From positions 186,001 through 250,000 of the forward strand of contig JAUSCS010000013.1 in assembly GCA_030651135.1 (NCBI GenBank): a stretch of DNA of 64,000 bases. The letters are read 5' to 3'. The position numbers and the translations under genes are program-made. Below, in pieces: positions 15,971-23,324 of the stretch. The notes under the pieces were generated by a model that made no database searches, was not told the origin of the DNA, and was given only the letters and a program-made list of their open reading frames with translations. The first letter of the stretch is position 1. Each line of letters starts with the position of its first letter. Source of the stretch: Candidatus Woesearchaeota archaeon (GTDB taxonomy: Archaea; Nanobdellota; Nanobdellia; Woesearchaeales; JACPBO01).

Positions 15971-17860
15971 TTACTTAATCCTCACTGCTTCCAGAACCTT
16001 CGGAGCAGATGTTTCTATTCTCTGAGCTTTATGTATTGAACTTGCAAGATCTAAGCAGCGCGAGTTCTCTCCGTGATTGACAATAACTTTCTTGGGTCTT
16101 GGATTGCAGTCATAAATAAAGTTCATCAGCTGCTTCCTGTCGCTGTGGTCTGTTATTTCTATCTTCTCAACTTCCATTTTGATATGGCACACTTCCTGCT
16201 TTATGCCGCTCTTAAACACTATCTCCCTTTCGCCATTATGGATTCTTCTTCCTAGAGAGCCTTCGCCCTGGTAGCATGAAAAAACAAGTGAATTGTTTGG
16301 ATTGTCAGCAAGCTGCTTCAGATATTCTACTGAAGGCCCTCCAACCAGCATCCCGGAAGTTGCCAATATTATGCATGGCCCTGTTTCTTCTATTACTTCT
16401 TTTCTTTCTTTAGGGCTGCCCACTCTTCTGAATATGTCGGATAAGAAAGGATTCTCATCCTTATGAAATATCTGCTTTCTTATTGTATTGTTCAAAAACT
16501 CAGGATACGCTGTATGGATTGCCGTAACATCCCATACCATGCCATCTATGAAAACAGGCACCTTCTCTAATTGCCCGGTTCTGACCATCTGCTCTATCAG
16601 GATTATCATGTCCTGCGCCCTTCCTGATCCTAAAACAGGCATCAGAACTTTGCCCTTTCTGTCAATAGTTCTTTTAATGATATTGCGCAGCTCTTCATCC
16701 TCTTCTTTCGGAGAAGGCAGAATATTGTCTTTGCCGCCGTATGTGGCTTCTATCATTAATGTTTCCAATCTTGGGAATTGTGTTGCTGCTGGCTCCAATA
16801 GCTGCGATCTTCCATATTTAAGGTCGCCGGTATAAAGTATATTGTGCAGGCCGTTTCCGACATGCATGTGAATCATTGAGCTGCCAAGAATGTGGCCGGA
16901 ATTATAGAGTGTTACTCTTACGTCAGGAGTTACATCAGTAACTTCTTCATATTCCAGCGTTATGGTATGCTTCACCATTTCCCTTATATCATCCACGCTA
17001 TATATTGCCTCTTTTCTTTCGCTCTGCATTATCTTGACATAATCAAGCATTAGCAAAGACATTACATCCCGAGTCGGAGCAGTGCAGTAAACCGGTCCCC
17101 TATATTGAAGCTTAAATAGATAAGGCAATAAGCCGCAATGGTCCAGATGAGAATGCGAGATTATGACAGCATCAAGCTCCTGCAGCTTGAATTCAGGCAC
17201 CTCAAAGAGAGGATATGCATGCTCTTCGCTGGCAACATTAACCCCGCAATCCAGCAATATCCTTGATTCTGGAGTCTGAAGCAGAATGCAGCTTCTCCCA
17301 ACTTCTCTTGCCCCGCCCAAAAATGTTACCCTGATCCATTCTTCTTTCTTCGCCCTCAGCCAGCCGTCATATACGCGATGGCCGACCCTGTCAAGAAATT
17401 TTCTTCTGTAATCTGAATTCTGGTAAAGTACTGAGCGTATGCTTTCTATCAATGGCGACTTTATTGCAGGAGTCCTTCTTATCAAAGGCACCCATAATGT
17501 TTTCTCCCTTATCTCCCTCAAAAGCTCGCCTTGCTTGCCGATTGCCAGCCCCGGCTTTTCAGCTTCAATTATGACGCTTGAGCGCTGCGGGTCAAATATT
17601 ATATTGCCCACTCCGGATTCCTCAGGCATTATTTTCTTTATCTCTTTTTCAGCCTTTTCAAGCTCCATTGTAATGCTTGGATCCGGCCTTAACTCTACTC
17701 TTTTCTTTATTTTGTTAACTATTTCGCGTATAATGCCTTCATTATTAAGGAAGAAATCCTTGTCTTTTGTGTAGAGGACAATATTTGCGCCCTCAAAACA
17801 CGCATCAGATATCTTTTCCTTTGGCAAATCTTTTAAGATTTCCTCAATTATTGTAGTCAT
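15971..17860 (-). CDS. fttA: Ribonuclease FttA / aCPSF1 (KH, metallo-beta-lactamase, beta-CASP)
   Basis: The transcription termination ribonuclease of archaea, 629 residues. Residues 1 to about 150 are KH-like RNA-binding domains (IVLYTKDKDFFL, then PGLAIGKQGELLREI). The metallo-beta-lactamase core follows with VTFLGGAREVGRSC, the zinc motif SHSHLDHCG and YTGDLKYG, and then the beta-CASP domain (IEATYGG, PVLGSGRAQ, ATSGMLVGG, HSDRKQL, VNHGE). It cleaves RNA at U-rich termini. Its place directly downstream of the proteasome beta gene (38-base gap) is a neighbourhood conserved in many archaea. Confidence 0.96.
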   Translation of the reverse strand: MTTIIEEILKDLPKEKISDACFEGANIVLYTKDKDFFLNNEGIIREIVNKIKKRVELRPDPSITMELEKAEKEIKKIMPEESGVGNIIFDPQRSSVIIEAEKPGLAIGKQGELLREIREKTLWVPLIRRTPAIKSPLIESIRSVLYQNSDYRRKFLDRVGHRVYDGWLRAKKEEWIRVTFLGGAREVGRSCILLQTPESRILLDCGVNVASEEHAYPLFEVPEFKLQELDAVIISHSHLDHCGLLPYLFKLQYRGPVYCTAPTRDVMSLLMLDYVKIMQSERKEAIYSVDDIREMVKHTITLEYEEVTDVTPDVRVTLYNSGHILGSSMIHMHVGNGLHNILYTGDLKYGRSQLLEPAATQFPRLETLMIEATYGGKDNILPSPKEEDEELRNIIKRTIDRKGKVLMPVLGSGRAQDMIILIEQMVRTGQLEKVPVFIDGMVWDVTAIHTAYPEFLNNTIRKQIFHKDENPFLSDIFRRVGSPKERKEVIEETGPCIILATSGMLVGGPSVEYLKQLADNPNNSLVFSCYQGEGSLGRRIHNGEREIVFKSGIKQEVCHIKMEVEKIEITDHSDRKQLMNFIYDCNPRPKKVIVNHGENSRCLDLASSIHKAQRIETSAPKVLEAVRIK

Positions 17861-17898
17861 TTTAACTTAATTTATTTGAACTGAAAAATCACAGAACC

Positions 17899-18543
17899 TT
17901 AATCCTCAAGTTTTATTCTTATTTCCTTTTCAAAAACTTTCTTGACAGCTTCCTTGGTTATGGTGACAACATCAATGCCGTCGCCGCTTGCTATATCCCT
18001 CTGCAATGCTGCGTTTACTGACTGGATAGCGAGCTTTACGCCTTCTGCCACAGAAAGGCCTTTCTTGTACAAAGTTTCCAAAACACCATAAACCATTACA
18101 CTGCCTGATCCTGAAGAAATAAAATCGTCAATCTCTGTTATTGTTCCGTCCGGGAAGATTTCGTAAATAAAGAACCCGCCTTCATCCTTGCCGCCCATCA
18201 CAAAATGCGACACACCAGGAATCATGCTCATTTTCCTTATATTTGAGTAAACTAAGCGTGAGAAAAGGTTTGCAGCTTCCTTTACAGTGGCTTCCTTTCC
18301 TGTCCTTATTTTTTTAAGCCTAAGCTCTGATTGGCCGTATCTTATTAGCAATTGGGAATCTGAAGCTGTTCCAGCCATTGTAACTGCAATATTATCTGTA
18401 ACTTTATGTATTTTTTCTGTCTTTTTGCTGGCTATTAAATAGCCTGCTGTGGCTCTCTTGTCTGCTGCAAGAACAATCCCGTCTTTGCAGAGTATTCCTA
18501 CTGTTGTTGTTCCAGTTTTCATTATGTTTTCGTTTTTGTCCAT
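17899..18543 (-). CDS. psmB: Proteasome beta subunit
   Basis: The catalytic subunit of the 20S core. A short propeptide (MDKNENIMKTG) precedes the TTTVG sequence whose first threonine becomes the N-terminal nucleophile. GIVLAADKRATAG carries the conserved Asp and Lys, and SGSGSVMVYGVLE with DGIDVVTIT completes the family pattern. Length 214. It is transcribed with fttA. No alpha subunit gene lies in the window. Confidence 0.96.
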   Translation of the reverse strand: MDKNENIMKTGTTTVGILCKDGIVLAADKRATAGYLIASKKTEKIHKVTDNIAVTMAGTASDSQLLIRYGQSELRLKKIRTGKEATVKEAANLFSRLVYSNIRKMSMIPGVSHFVMGGKDEGGFFIYEIFPDGTITEIDDFISSGSGSVMVYGVLETLYKKGLSVAEGVKLAIQSVNAALQRDIASGDGIDVVTITKEAVKKVFEKEIRIKLED

Positions 18544-18612
18544 TTTAACCAGAATTCCCCTCTAAGACTAAGGTATGAATAGGGGGTATTTAAATATTGC
18601 GGTTTTTGTGCA

Positions 18613-19407
18613 TCAACTCATCTCAACGCAAATCTTTGCCCCAAGCTTTGATGTTATGCTGTTAATGTCTTTTTTAGGATTTATTTCAGCTATATCAAGG
18701 GCTTTTAGGTTTTTTAAAAACTTTAATCTTTGCAGGAAGTAAAGCAATTCCCTTGAAGTCAGTCCGCCTGGCTCAATATAACCTGTTCCAGGCGCAAAAG
18801 CAGGATCAACAGCATCAATATCTATGGAAATATACAAAGCATCAAAGTTCTTTGCTATCGACATTACTGCTTCGCAGCTTTCATGCAGGCCTTCTTCAGT
18901 TATTTCCTTCATATTAAAGAATCTTATCTTGTTTTTCTTAAGAAATTCAAGCTCGTTAGTATGCCAGTTTCTGATGCCCACCAAAATTATATTGGCGGCT
19001 TTTATTAAATTCTCATTTATCATCGCAGGCAGCAAGTCCTCTTGTGTAGGCGGCATAAAATAGTCCTCTGCGTCAGGGTGCGCATCAAATACTATAATGC
19101 CCGGATTCTTGTTAAATGTATTCGAGAACGCCCTCACAACAGGATAGGTTATTGCGTGGTCTCCACCTATGAAAATCGCCTTTTCATTTTTTTTGAAGAT
19201 CTCCATTGCTTTGTTGAATATGTTTTTGTTTGTTTCCTCTAGATTTGAGCTTGCGATCTTGACTTCATCTATTTCAAAAACAGGCAGTTCGCCTTTCTCG
19301 TTCAGGAACAAGTCACGAGTTTGCTTAATAACTTCGTCTGGGGCAAGCTCTGATCCGTCTGACTTTCCCAGCCCTCCCTGTGAAGAGGGGATTTTTATGA
19401 GCTTCAT
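18613..19407 (-). CDS. Agmatinase/arginase family ureohydrolase
   Basis: A 264-residue manganese enzyme with the three metal motifs of the family: FIGGDHAITYP, VFDAHPDAED, and SIDIDAVDPAFAPGTGYIEP. The archaeal members are mostly agmatinases (agmatine to putrescine and urea), so a polyamine role is likely, but substrate cannot be fixed from sequence. The second box reads DAHPD, usual for the agmatinase group. It overlaps the upstream 195-aa gene by ATGA. Confidence 0.88.
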   Translation of the reverse strand: MKLIKIPSSQGGLGKSDGSELAPDEVIKQTRDLFLNEKGELPVFEIDEVKIASSNLEETNKNIFNKAMEIFKKNEKAIFIGGDHAITYPVVRAFSNTFNKNPGIIVFDAHPDAEDYFMPPTQEDLLPAMINENLIKAANIILVGIRNWHTNELEFLKKNKIRFFNMKEITEEGLHESCEAVMSIAKNFDALYISIDIDAVDPAFAPGTGYIEPGGLTSRELLYFLQRLKFLKNLKALDIAEINPKKDINSITSKLGAKICVEMS

Positions 19408-19991
19408 TTTGTTATCCTTATGGCATTTTGCACTTTTCTGATCTTTTCTACAAGTACATCTGCAAACTTATCAACAATTTCTTTATCAAAGAAATGACCG
19501 TCTGCTTTCTCGTACAATGCGCTTCTTCCGCTTGTCAGCAGTCTGTAAATTTCATCCCTCTCTTCCCTTGAATATGCGCTTAAGAAAAGCTGTTCAGTGC
19601 CAAGCATAAAAGGCGTTAGTATTTCATCGTACTCTTCTTCTTTGTACAGCAATGTAGGCGCGAATAAATGATGTTTGATGTAATCTGCTGCTTTTCCTGG
19701 AGTCTCTGATAAAATGTGCAAATTAATGGAATGGGCATATATTTCAGTTTCTTCCTTATTAATAGTTCTATGCGAATCGTATTCAACCACAGCATTTCCA
19801 AACCTAACTATGATGTTGCTCAATCTGTTTTTGGAACCGCCGCCACATCCCAAAACATCCAACATCTTATACAGCACCAAGCCATCTTTCATTAAAAATT
19901 CTCGAATTTCAGCGTCAAGGCTTTTTATTGCCGTTAAGCTATTGCTGCTCAATCCGCTGTATTCTATTGCAAGGGTTTTTGATTTTTTCAT
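19404..19991 (-). CDS. Unknown 195-aa partner of the ureohydrolase
   Basis: Not recognised. It opens KKSKTLAIEYSGLSSNSLT and contains LGCGGGSKNRLSNIIVRFG. The rest is helical with many acidic residues. The ATGA overlap with the ureohydrolase indicates co-translation, so a role in polyamine or arginine metabolism is possible. It lacks the recognisable serine cleavage site of pyruvoyl arginine decarboxylases, which I considered. Confidence 0.6.
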   Translation of the reverse strand: MKKSKTLAIEYSGLSSNSLTAIKSLDAEIREFLMKDGLVLYKMLDVLGCGGGSKNRLSNIIVRFGNAVVEYDSHRTINKEETEIYAHSINLHILSETPGKAADYIKHHLFAPTLLYKEEEYDEILTPFMLGTEQLFLSAYSREERDEIYRLLTSGRSALYEKADGHFFDKEIVDKFADVLVEKIRKVQNAIRITK

Positions 19992-20027
19992 GTTGAATAG
20001 GAATAAAGACTTATTTAAAAAACTATC

Positions 20028-20093
20028 CTCTGAGGATCTCTATTCTTTTGATCGCATCGTCTATTGTTAATATGTCGGAAATATACCCTCAGT
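20028..20093 (-). pseudogene. Gene remnant: C-terminal fragment
   Basis: Read on the reverse strand this encodes GYISDILTIDDAIKRIEILR and a final glycine before a stop, a convincing protein C-terminus. A TGA codon lies directly in front of it and there is no start, so only the 3' end of a gene remains. The fragment overlaps the left arm of the inverted repeat at 20075-20089. The parent family is not identified. Confidence 0.35.
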
Positions 20094-20268
20094 CTATGAC
20101 TGATGGACAAGCTATCTGCGTATTTCGCTGCAGGGTATATTTCCGAGCATGCTCAAATGTCAAAAATGTTTGCATTTTTGAGCAAATTGGAAATGTGAAC
20201 ATTTCCAATTAACCACCTGATGCGTGGAACTACAGCAACATGCCACCCATCTTTGATGGGTGGTTTTT
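20075..20268. other. Cluster of strong hairpins (candidate structured RNA or transposon-end element)
   Basis: This occupies most of the 400-base gap between 19992 and 20391. A perfect 15-bp inverted repeat TCGGAAATATACCCT (20075-20089) and its complement (20132-20146) enclose TCAGTC/GACTGA (20089-20103). Then follow GAGCATGCTC (20145-20154), TCAAAAATG/CATTTTTGA (20160-20181), the 11-bp AATTGGAAATG/CATTTCCAATT (20185-20210), CCAC/GTGG (20213-20227), and CCACCCATC/GATGGGTGG (20243-20263) with a run of five T. The last looks like an intrinsic terminator or a transposon subterminal hairpin. No transposase is present. Confidence 0.5.
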
Positions 20269-20320
20269 GACATTTCCGGGTTTTTAAACAGAAAGGGATC
20301 AGTTTTTTCAGGATTTTGGT

Positions 20321-20390
20321 AGAAAACAAGGAAGTGGCGGATTCCTACAGGAGTTATTTTGAGATGGTATGGAAAATAGCCAAGCCTTAA
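20321..20390 (+). repeat. trmB 3'-end repeat, copy 1
   Basis: Translated in frame it gives ENKEVADSYRSYFEMVWKIA and a stop, the typical C-terminus of a TrmB regulator, with no complete gene upstream. Its 63 bases match copy 2 at 21648-21710 with a single difference (A/G). The two copies are direct repeats that bracket the HEPN-MNT gene pair. Confidence 0.75.
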
Positions 20391-20391
20391 T

Positions 20392-20946
20392 TTACTGGCT
20401 TAAGATTTCCTCGATCTTTGTAATGAACTCATCTGCATCATCTAAGGCAAGTTTAGCCATTTCTCTTGTGATAGAAGGGGTAGCATCATATTGGGCAGTT
20501 TCTCTTTTTATTTTCGTCTGGATAAGTTTAGCAACGAGTTGTTCGCTTAAAGCATAAGCTTTCGCAAGTTTATGAATATCTTTTGCTTCAAGATTCTTTC
20601 CATCGGCTTTATCCATAAAATCATGCTCCAAAACTGTGATTGTTGCAGCGTGGCTTTTTGATTTATAACTGAGGCGGGCCAATGCAGACAAAGCAGAAGT
20701 GTACATCGCATAATAAGAAACAACAATCACCCAATCGTGCGCTTCAAAGTCAGAGGCAAGATTAAGCAGTTTTCTCGTATCTTCCTGCTCTGAGATCTTA
20801 AAGAGAAGGTTGGCTACAGTAAAATTCTTTCTTGATTTCGCTAAAAATGGCTTCTCCAGCTTTTTATGCTCGTCATTTTTAAAAAGCTGTTCTTTTTTCA
20901 GATATCTCTCAATCTTTTTCTTTAGCATTTCTATCCTCTTCTTCAT
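20392..20946 (-). CDS. HEPN-domain protein (probable toxin)
   Basis: 184 residues with a HEPN-type helical bundle around DWVIVVSYYAMYTSALSALA and a basic YKSKSHAAT segment resembling the catalytic region of HEPN ribonucleases. It is paired with a nucleotidyltransferase antitoxin gene upstream through an ATGA overlap, the classical HEPN-MNT arrangement. Start: ATG 20946 behind GGAGG. In characterised systems the MNT protein AMPylates and silences the HEPN RNase. The stop lies just 2 bases from the trmB-end repeat. Confidence 0.8.
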   Translation of the reverse strand: MKKRIEMLKKKIERYLKKEQLFKNDEHKKLEKPFLAKSRKNFTVANLLFKISEQEDTRKLLNLASDFEAHDWVIVVSYYAMYTSALSALARLSYKSKSHAATITVLEHDFMDKADGKNLEAKDIHKLAKAYALSEQLVAKLIQTKIKRETAQYDATPSITREMAKLALDDADEFITKIEEILSQ

Positions 20947-21566
20947 GCTGCAATCCTCCAAAACATTTCATGCCCATACATGGATATCCCATGTTCCCTT
21001 GCTTCTTTTCCGGCATTCATCTCGCTTGCTTTCAGCATCTTTCTCAGCTCCGCTATATCTGTGATTAGCGGGCTTATTTTAATATTGTGCGAATATTGGT
21101 AGCTTGCGCTTTCTTGGTCTATTGCTTCCCTTAATTTTTTGTACTTTAAATCATTCACTATAAACAGCAAGTCTATATCGGATTGTTTTGTCGCTGTGCC
21201 TTTTGCATAGCTTCCGAACAAAACAATTGAGTGAATTTCAGAGATAAATCTTTCAGTTAGTTTTGAGATTAAGCTTTCAACAGCTGCTTTTAGCTTTTGG
21301 TTTTTCCCATATATTTCTTCTTTTTTGGCCATGTCCCATGATTCAAGTAAATGCCTTGTTTTTGGGCTATTGAAATCCAGTTTGCATTGCTTTGAGCTTC
21401 CCACTCTTTCTATCTGGATTATTCCCTCTTTTTCCATCTCGCCTATGTGGTTGTAAGCGGGGCGATAGCCTATTTTCAATTGTTTAGAAATCTCCAATAT
21501 CGTGAGCCCGCCAGCTAATTTGCTCCTCATCAGCCCTATGATTTTTAATAGTGTTTCCTGCCTCAT
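20943..21566 (-). CDS. HTH-nucleotidyltransferase (MNT) antitoxin
   Basis: 207 residues. Residues 1-75 are a winged HTH (GLTILEISKQLKIGYRPAYN, then EMEKEGIIQIERVG). Residues about 105-200 are a minimal nucleotidyltransferase with VLFGSYAKGTATKQSDIDLL, which holds the GS motif and the two catalytic Asp residues. The fused HTH suggests that the protein represses its own operon, matching the direct repeats at its promoter. It is co-translated with the HEPN gene. Confidence 0.85.
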   Translation of the reverse strand: MRQETLLKIIGLMRSKLAGGLTILEISKQLKIGYRPAYNHIGEMEKEGIIQIERVGSSKQCKLDFNSPKTRHLLESWDMAKKEEIYGKNQKLKAAVESLISKLTERFISEIHSIVLFGSYAKGTATKQSDIDLLFIVNDLKYKKLREAIDQESASYQYSHNIKISPLITDIAELRKMLKASEMNAGKEAREHGISMYGHEMFWRIAA

Positions 21567-21571
21567 GTTAG

Positions 21572-21604
21572 TTATTCACTTTATGAATAATGTTATTCAC
21601 TTTA
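21572..21604. promoter_or_regulatory. Direct-repeat operator of the HEPN-MNT operon
   Basis: GTTATTCACTTTA occurs twice (21571-21583 and 21592-21604), with copies 21 bases apart, two helical turns. The repeats lie between the TATA box (CTTATATAC on the reverse strand, about 21605-21613) and the start codon at 21566, overlapping the expected transcription start. The likely ligand is the HTH of the adjacent MNT protein. Confidence 0.55.
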
Positions 21605-21647
21605 GTATATAAGTCTTTCGCTTTTAACATGGCAATTTTAGGGCGCA

Positions 21648-21732
21648 AGAAAACAAGGAAGTGGCGGATTCCTACAGGAGTTATTTTGAGATGGTATGGA
21701 AGATAGCCAATAAAGAAGAGGTAGCTTTTTAA
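21648..21732 (+). repeat. trmB 3'-end repeat, copy 2
   Basis: The bases encode ENKEVADSYRSYFEMVWKIA, then NKEEVAF and a stop. 62 of 63 bases are identical to copy 1. It lies between the HEPN-MNT promoter and the 3' end of the DUF4143 ATPase gene. Upstream, TTTAACATGGCAATTT (21623-21638) is also found before copy 3. Confidence 0.75.
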
Positions 21733-21748
21733 TCAGTTCTATGCGCGT

Positions 21749-23023
21749 TTAATTCGCATTGTTAAGAATAATCTTGCCCAGTGAATATGGCAGAATTAAA
21801 TGTGTGTTTCCTGATGTTTTTTGAGAGCCAAAATTAATCAAATAACTCTTCTTTGTCTTCGGGTAGTCATTCAAAAACGCATTTGTGCCCCTAAAATCTT
21901 CTGATTTAAGGCTCTGTTTAAATTTTACCTCTATTGGTATTAAAACCGAATTTTCTTCCAGCAGCATATCAACCTCATGTCCATTCTTATCTTGCCAGAA
22001 TCTGATATTTTTGGCGCCCTTTTTTAAGAATTCGGACAACACAAATCCCTCAAATAAGAAGCCAGAATCATCCCTTAAAGACAGCTCATTAAAATTATTG
22101 ATGAAGAAGTTTCTTACACCATTATCTATAAAGTATATTTTGGGTATTTTAACAAGTTCCTTGTTCTTATTTGTATAAAATGGCCTTAGAATTTCCACCA
22201 TGTAGGTTTCCCTGAGTATTTCTAAATATCTTTTTGTTTCGTTAAATTTTAAGGAAGTTAAACTTGATATCTCTTCATATTTTATCTTTTTGCCATTGTT
22301 TATCGCTAAAAACTCAATTAATTTTTTCATCTCGAGTATTCTTTCAATATTAAGATATTCTACAAGGTCCTTTTTTACGTATAAATCAAATATGCCTGAT
22401 AAGACATCTATTTTTTCCTGCTTTGAGATCTTTAATACAACTTCAGGATAGCCGCCAAAAATGAGAAACTCCTTAAGCAAGTCATTAAATTCCTTCAAGG
22501 AAGAATGCAGATTTTCGCCTTTCAAGCCTTTAATGTTCTGAAATTTGTTGAGGAGCTTATCATTCTGCTTGAACCATAAAAATTCCTCAAAATCCAACGG
22601 AAAAATCACATTTATTTTTTTTCTTCCTGCTAAGGATTCCTGTATCTGGCTTTTTATTGCTAATGATGAAGAGCCAGAGGCGTAAATCTTAACATTGTTG
22701 AAGTTGTCATAAACGTTCTTCATTATTTTTGCAAGAGCCGGATATCTCTGAAATTCGTCTAAAAACAGGTAAAAGAACTCTTTTTGCTCTTCTTTATAGC
22801 CGTTTAACTTAATCGTGTTGATTAAATTTTCGAAAGTGCCTACTTTCTCATAATTAGAGATAATGTCAAGGTCAAGAAAAAGGCATCTATTTGATTCGGA
22901 TAATTCTAAATAAAGCTCTTTAAGCAGGGTTGTTTTTCCTACCTGCCTTGCTCCTAAAAGCAAGGCTATCTTTTTATCCTTTGCCTGATCCTTCAATTTT
23001 TTAAATATTTTTCTCGGTAACAT
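21749..23023 (-). CDS. AAA family ATPase with DUF4143
   Basis: 424 residues. The N-terminal P-loop is LLLGARQVGKTTLLKELYLE (Walker A) and YLFLDEFQRYP (Walker B, AAA_14 type). The C-terminal half is the DUF4143 region, ending in a PD-(D/E)XK-like segment (NGHEVDMLLEENSVLIPIEV, then KFKQ). Such ATPases are abundant, variable accessory proteins in archaea; their biochemical role is poorly defined. It is flanked by trmB-end repeat copies 2 and 3. Possible operator: TTTTAGT/ACTAAAA inverted repeat upstream (23052-23069). Confidence 0.85.
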   Translation of the reverse strand: MLPRKIFKKLKDQAKDKKIALLLGARQVGKTTLLKELYLELSESNRCLFLDLDIISNYEKVGTFENLINTIKLNGYKEEQKEFFYLFLDEFQRYPALAKIMKNVYDNFNNVKIYASGSSSLAIKSQIQESLAGRKKINVIFPLDFEEFLWFKQNDKLLNKFQNIKGLKGENLHSSLKEFNDLLKEFLIFGGYPEVVLKISKQEKIDVLSGIFDLYVKKDLVEYLNIERILEMKKLIEFLAINNGKKIKYEEISSLTSLKFNETKRYLEILRETYMVEILRPFYTNKNKELVKIPKIYFIDNGVRNFFINNFNELSLRDDSGFLFEGFVLSEFLKKGAKNIRFWQDKNGHEVDMLLEENSVLIPIEVKFKQSLKSEDFRGTNAFLNDYPKTKKSYLINFGSQKTSGNTHLILPYSLGKIILNNAN

Positions 23024-23051
23024 CTTACTCCAAAGTTTATATGACCTAAAT

Positions 23052-23069
23052 TTTAGTTTAGACTAAAAT
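23052..23069. promoter_or_regulatory. Inverted repeat upstream of the DUF4143 ATPase
   Basis: TTTTAGT and ACTAAAA (seven base pairs, four-base centre) lie 29-46 bases before the ATPase start at 23023. A BRE/TATA element on the reverse strand (GCGAAAGGTTTATAAAC, about 23098-23116) lies just upstream, so the repeat would be in the 5' leader or overlap the initiation site. Confidence 0.35.
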
Positions 23070-23156
23070 TAAAGATTAATGAATAATAGAGTGAACTAGT
23101 TTATAAACCTTTCGCTTTTTAAATGGTAAATTGATAGGCAGAATAAACCTTGTTCT

Positions 23157-23210
23157 TTAACATGGCAATTTCATGGAAAACAAGGAGGTGGCGGATTCTG
23201 AGATGGTGTA
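23157..23210 (+). repeat. trmB 3'-end repeat, degenerate copy 3
   Basis: TTTAACATGGCAATTT is followed by a frame reading MENKEVADSEMV and a stop. Relative to copies 1 and 2 the YRSYF part is deleted and point changes are present. It lies in the 301-base gap between the ATPase gene and argS (23024-23324); the rest of that gap holds only the ATPase promoter region and AT-rich sequence with ATTAGT/ACTAAT repeats near 23263-23300. Confidence 0.6.
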
Positions 23211-23324
23211 GAGTATTGCTCTTTCTTAATTGAAAATCCCCTTTTCCTCTGTTTTAATTGTATAATTAGTTTTATACTAATTTAAATTATACTAATAATA
23301 AAATCCTTCGGTTTTCTTTCGTTT

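Noticed and set aside
19404-19991. Pyruvoyl-dependent arginine decarboxylase as partner of the ureohydrolase
   Set aside because: Size fits, but the serine cleavage motif and the conserved strand pattern are not visible, so the gene is left as unknown.
20103-20198. A 31-codon frame reading MDKLSAYFAAGYISEHAQMS onward
   Set aside because: It has no ribosome site or TATA at proper distance and runs straight through several perfect hairpins, so the sequence is better explained as structure than as coding.
8545-23324. A full insertion sequence or integrated virus in the accessory stretch
   Set aside because: BRO-N, HEPN-MNT and DUF4143 genes are accessory, but no transposase, integrase or capsid gene is visible. 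The repeats are reported as remnants rather than as a complete element.
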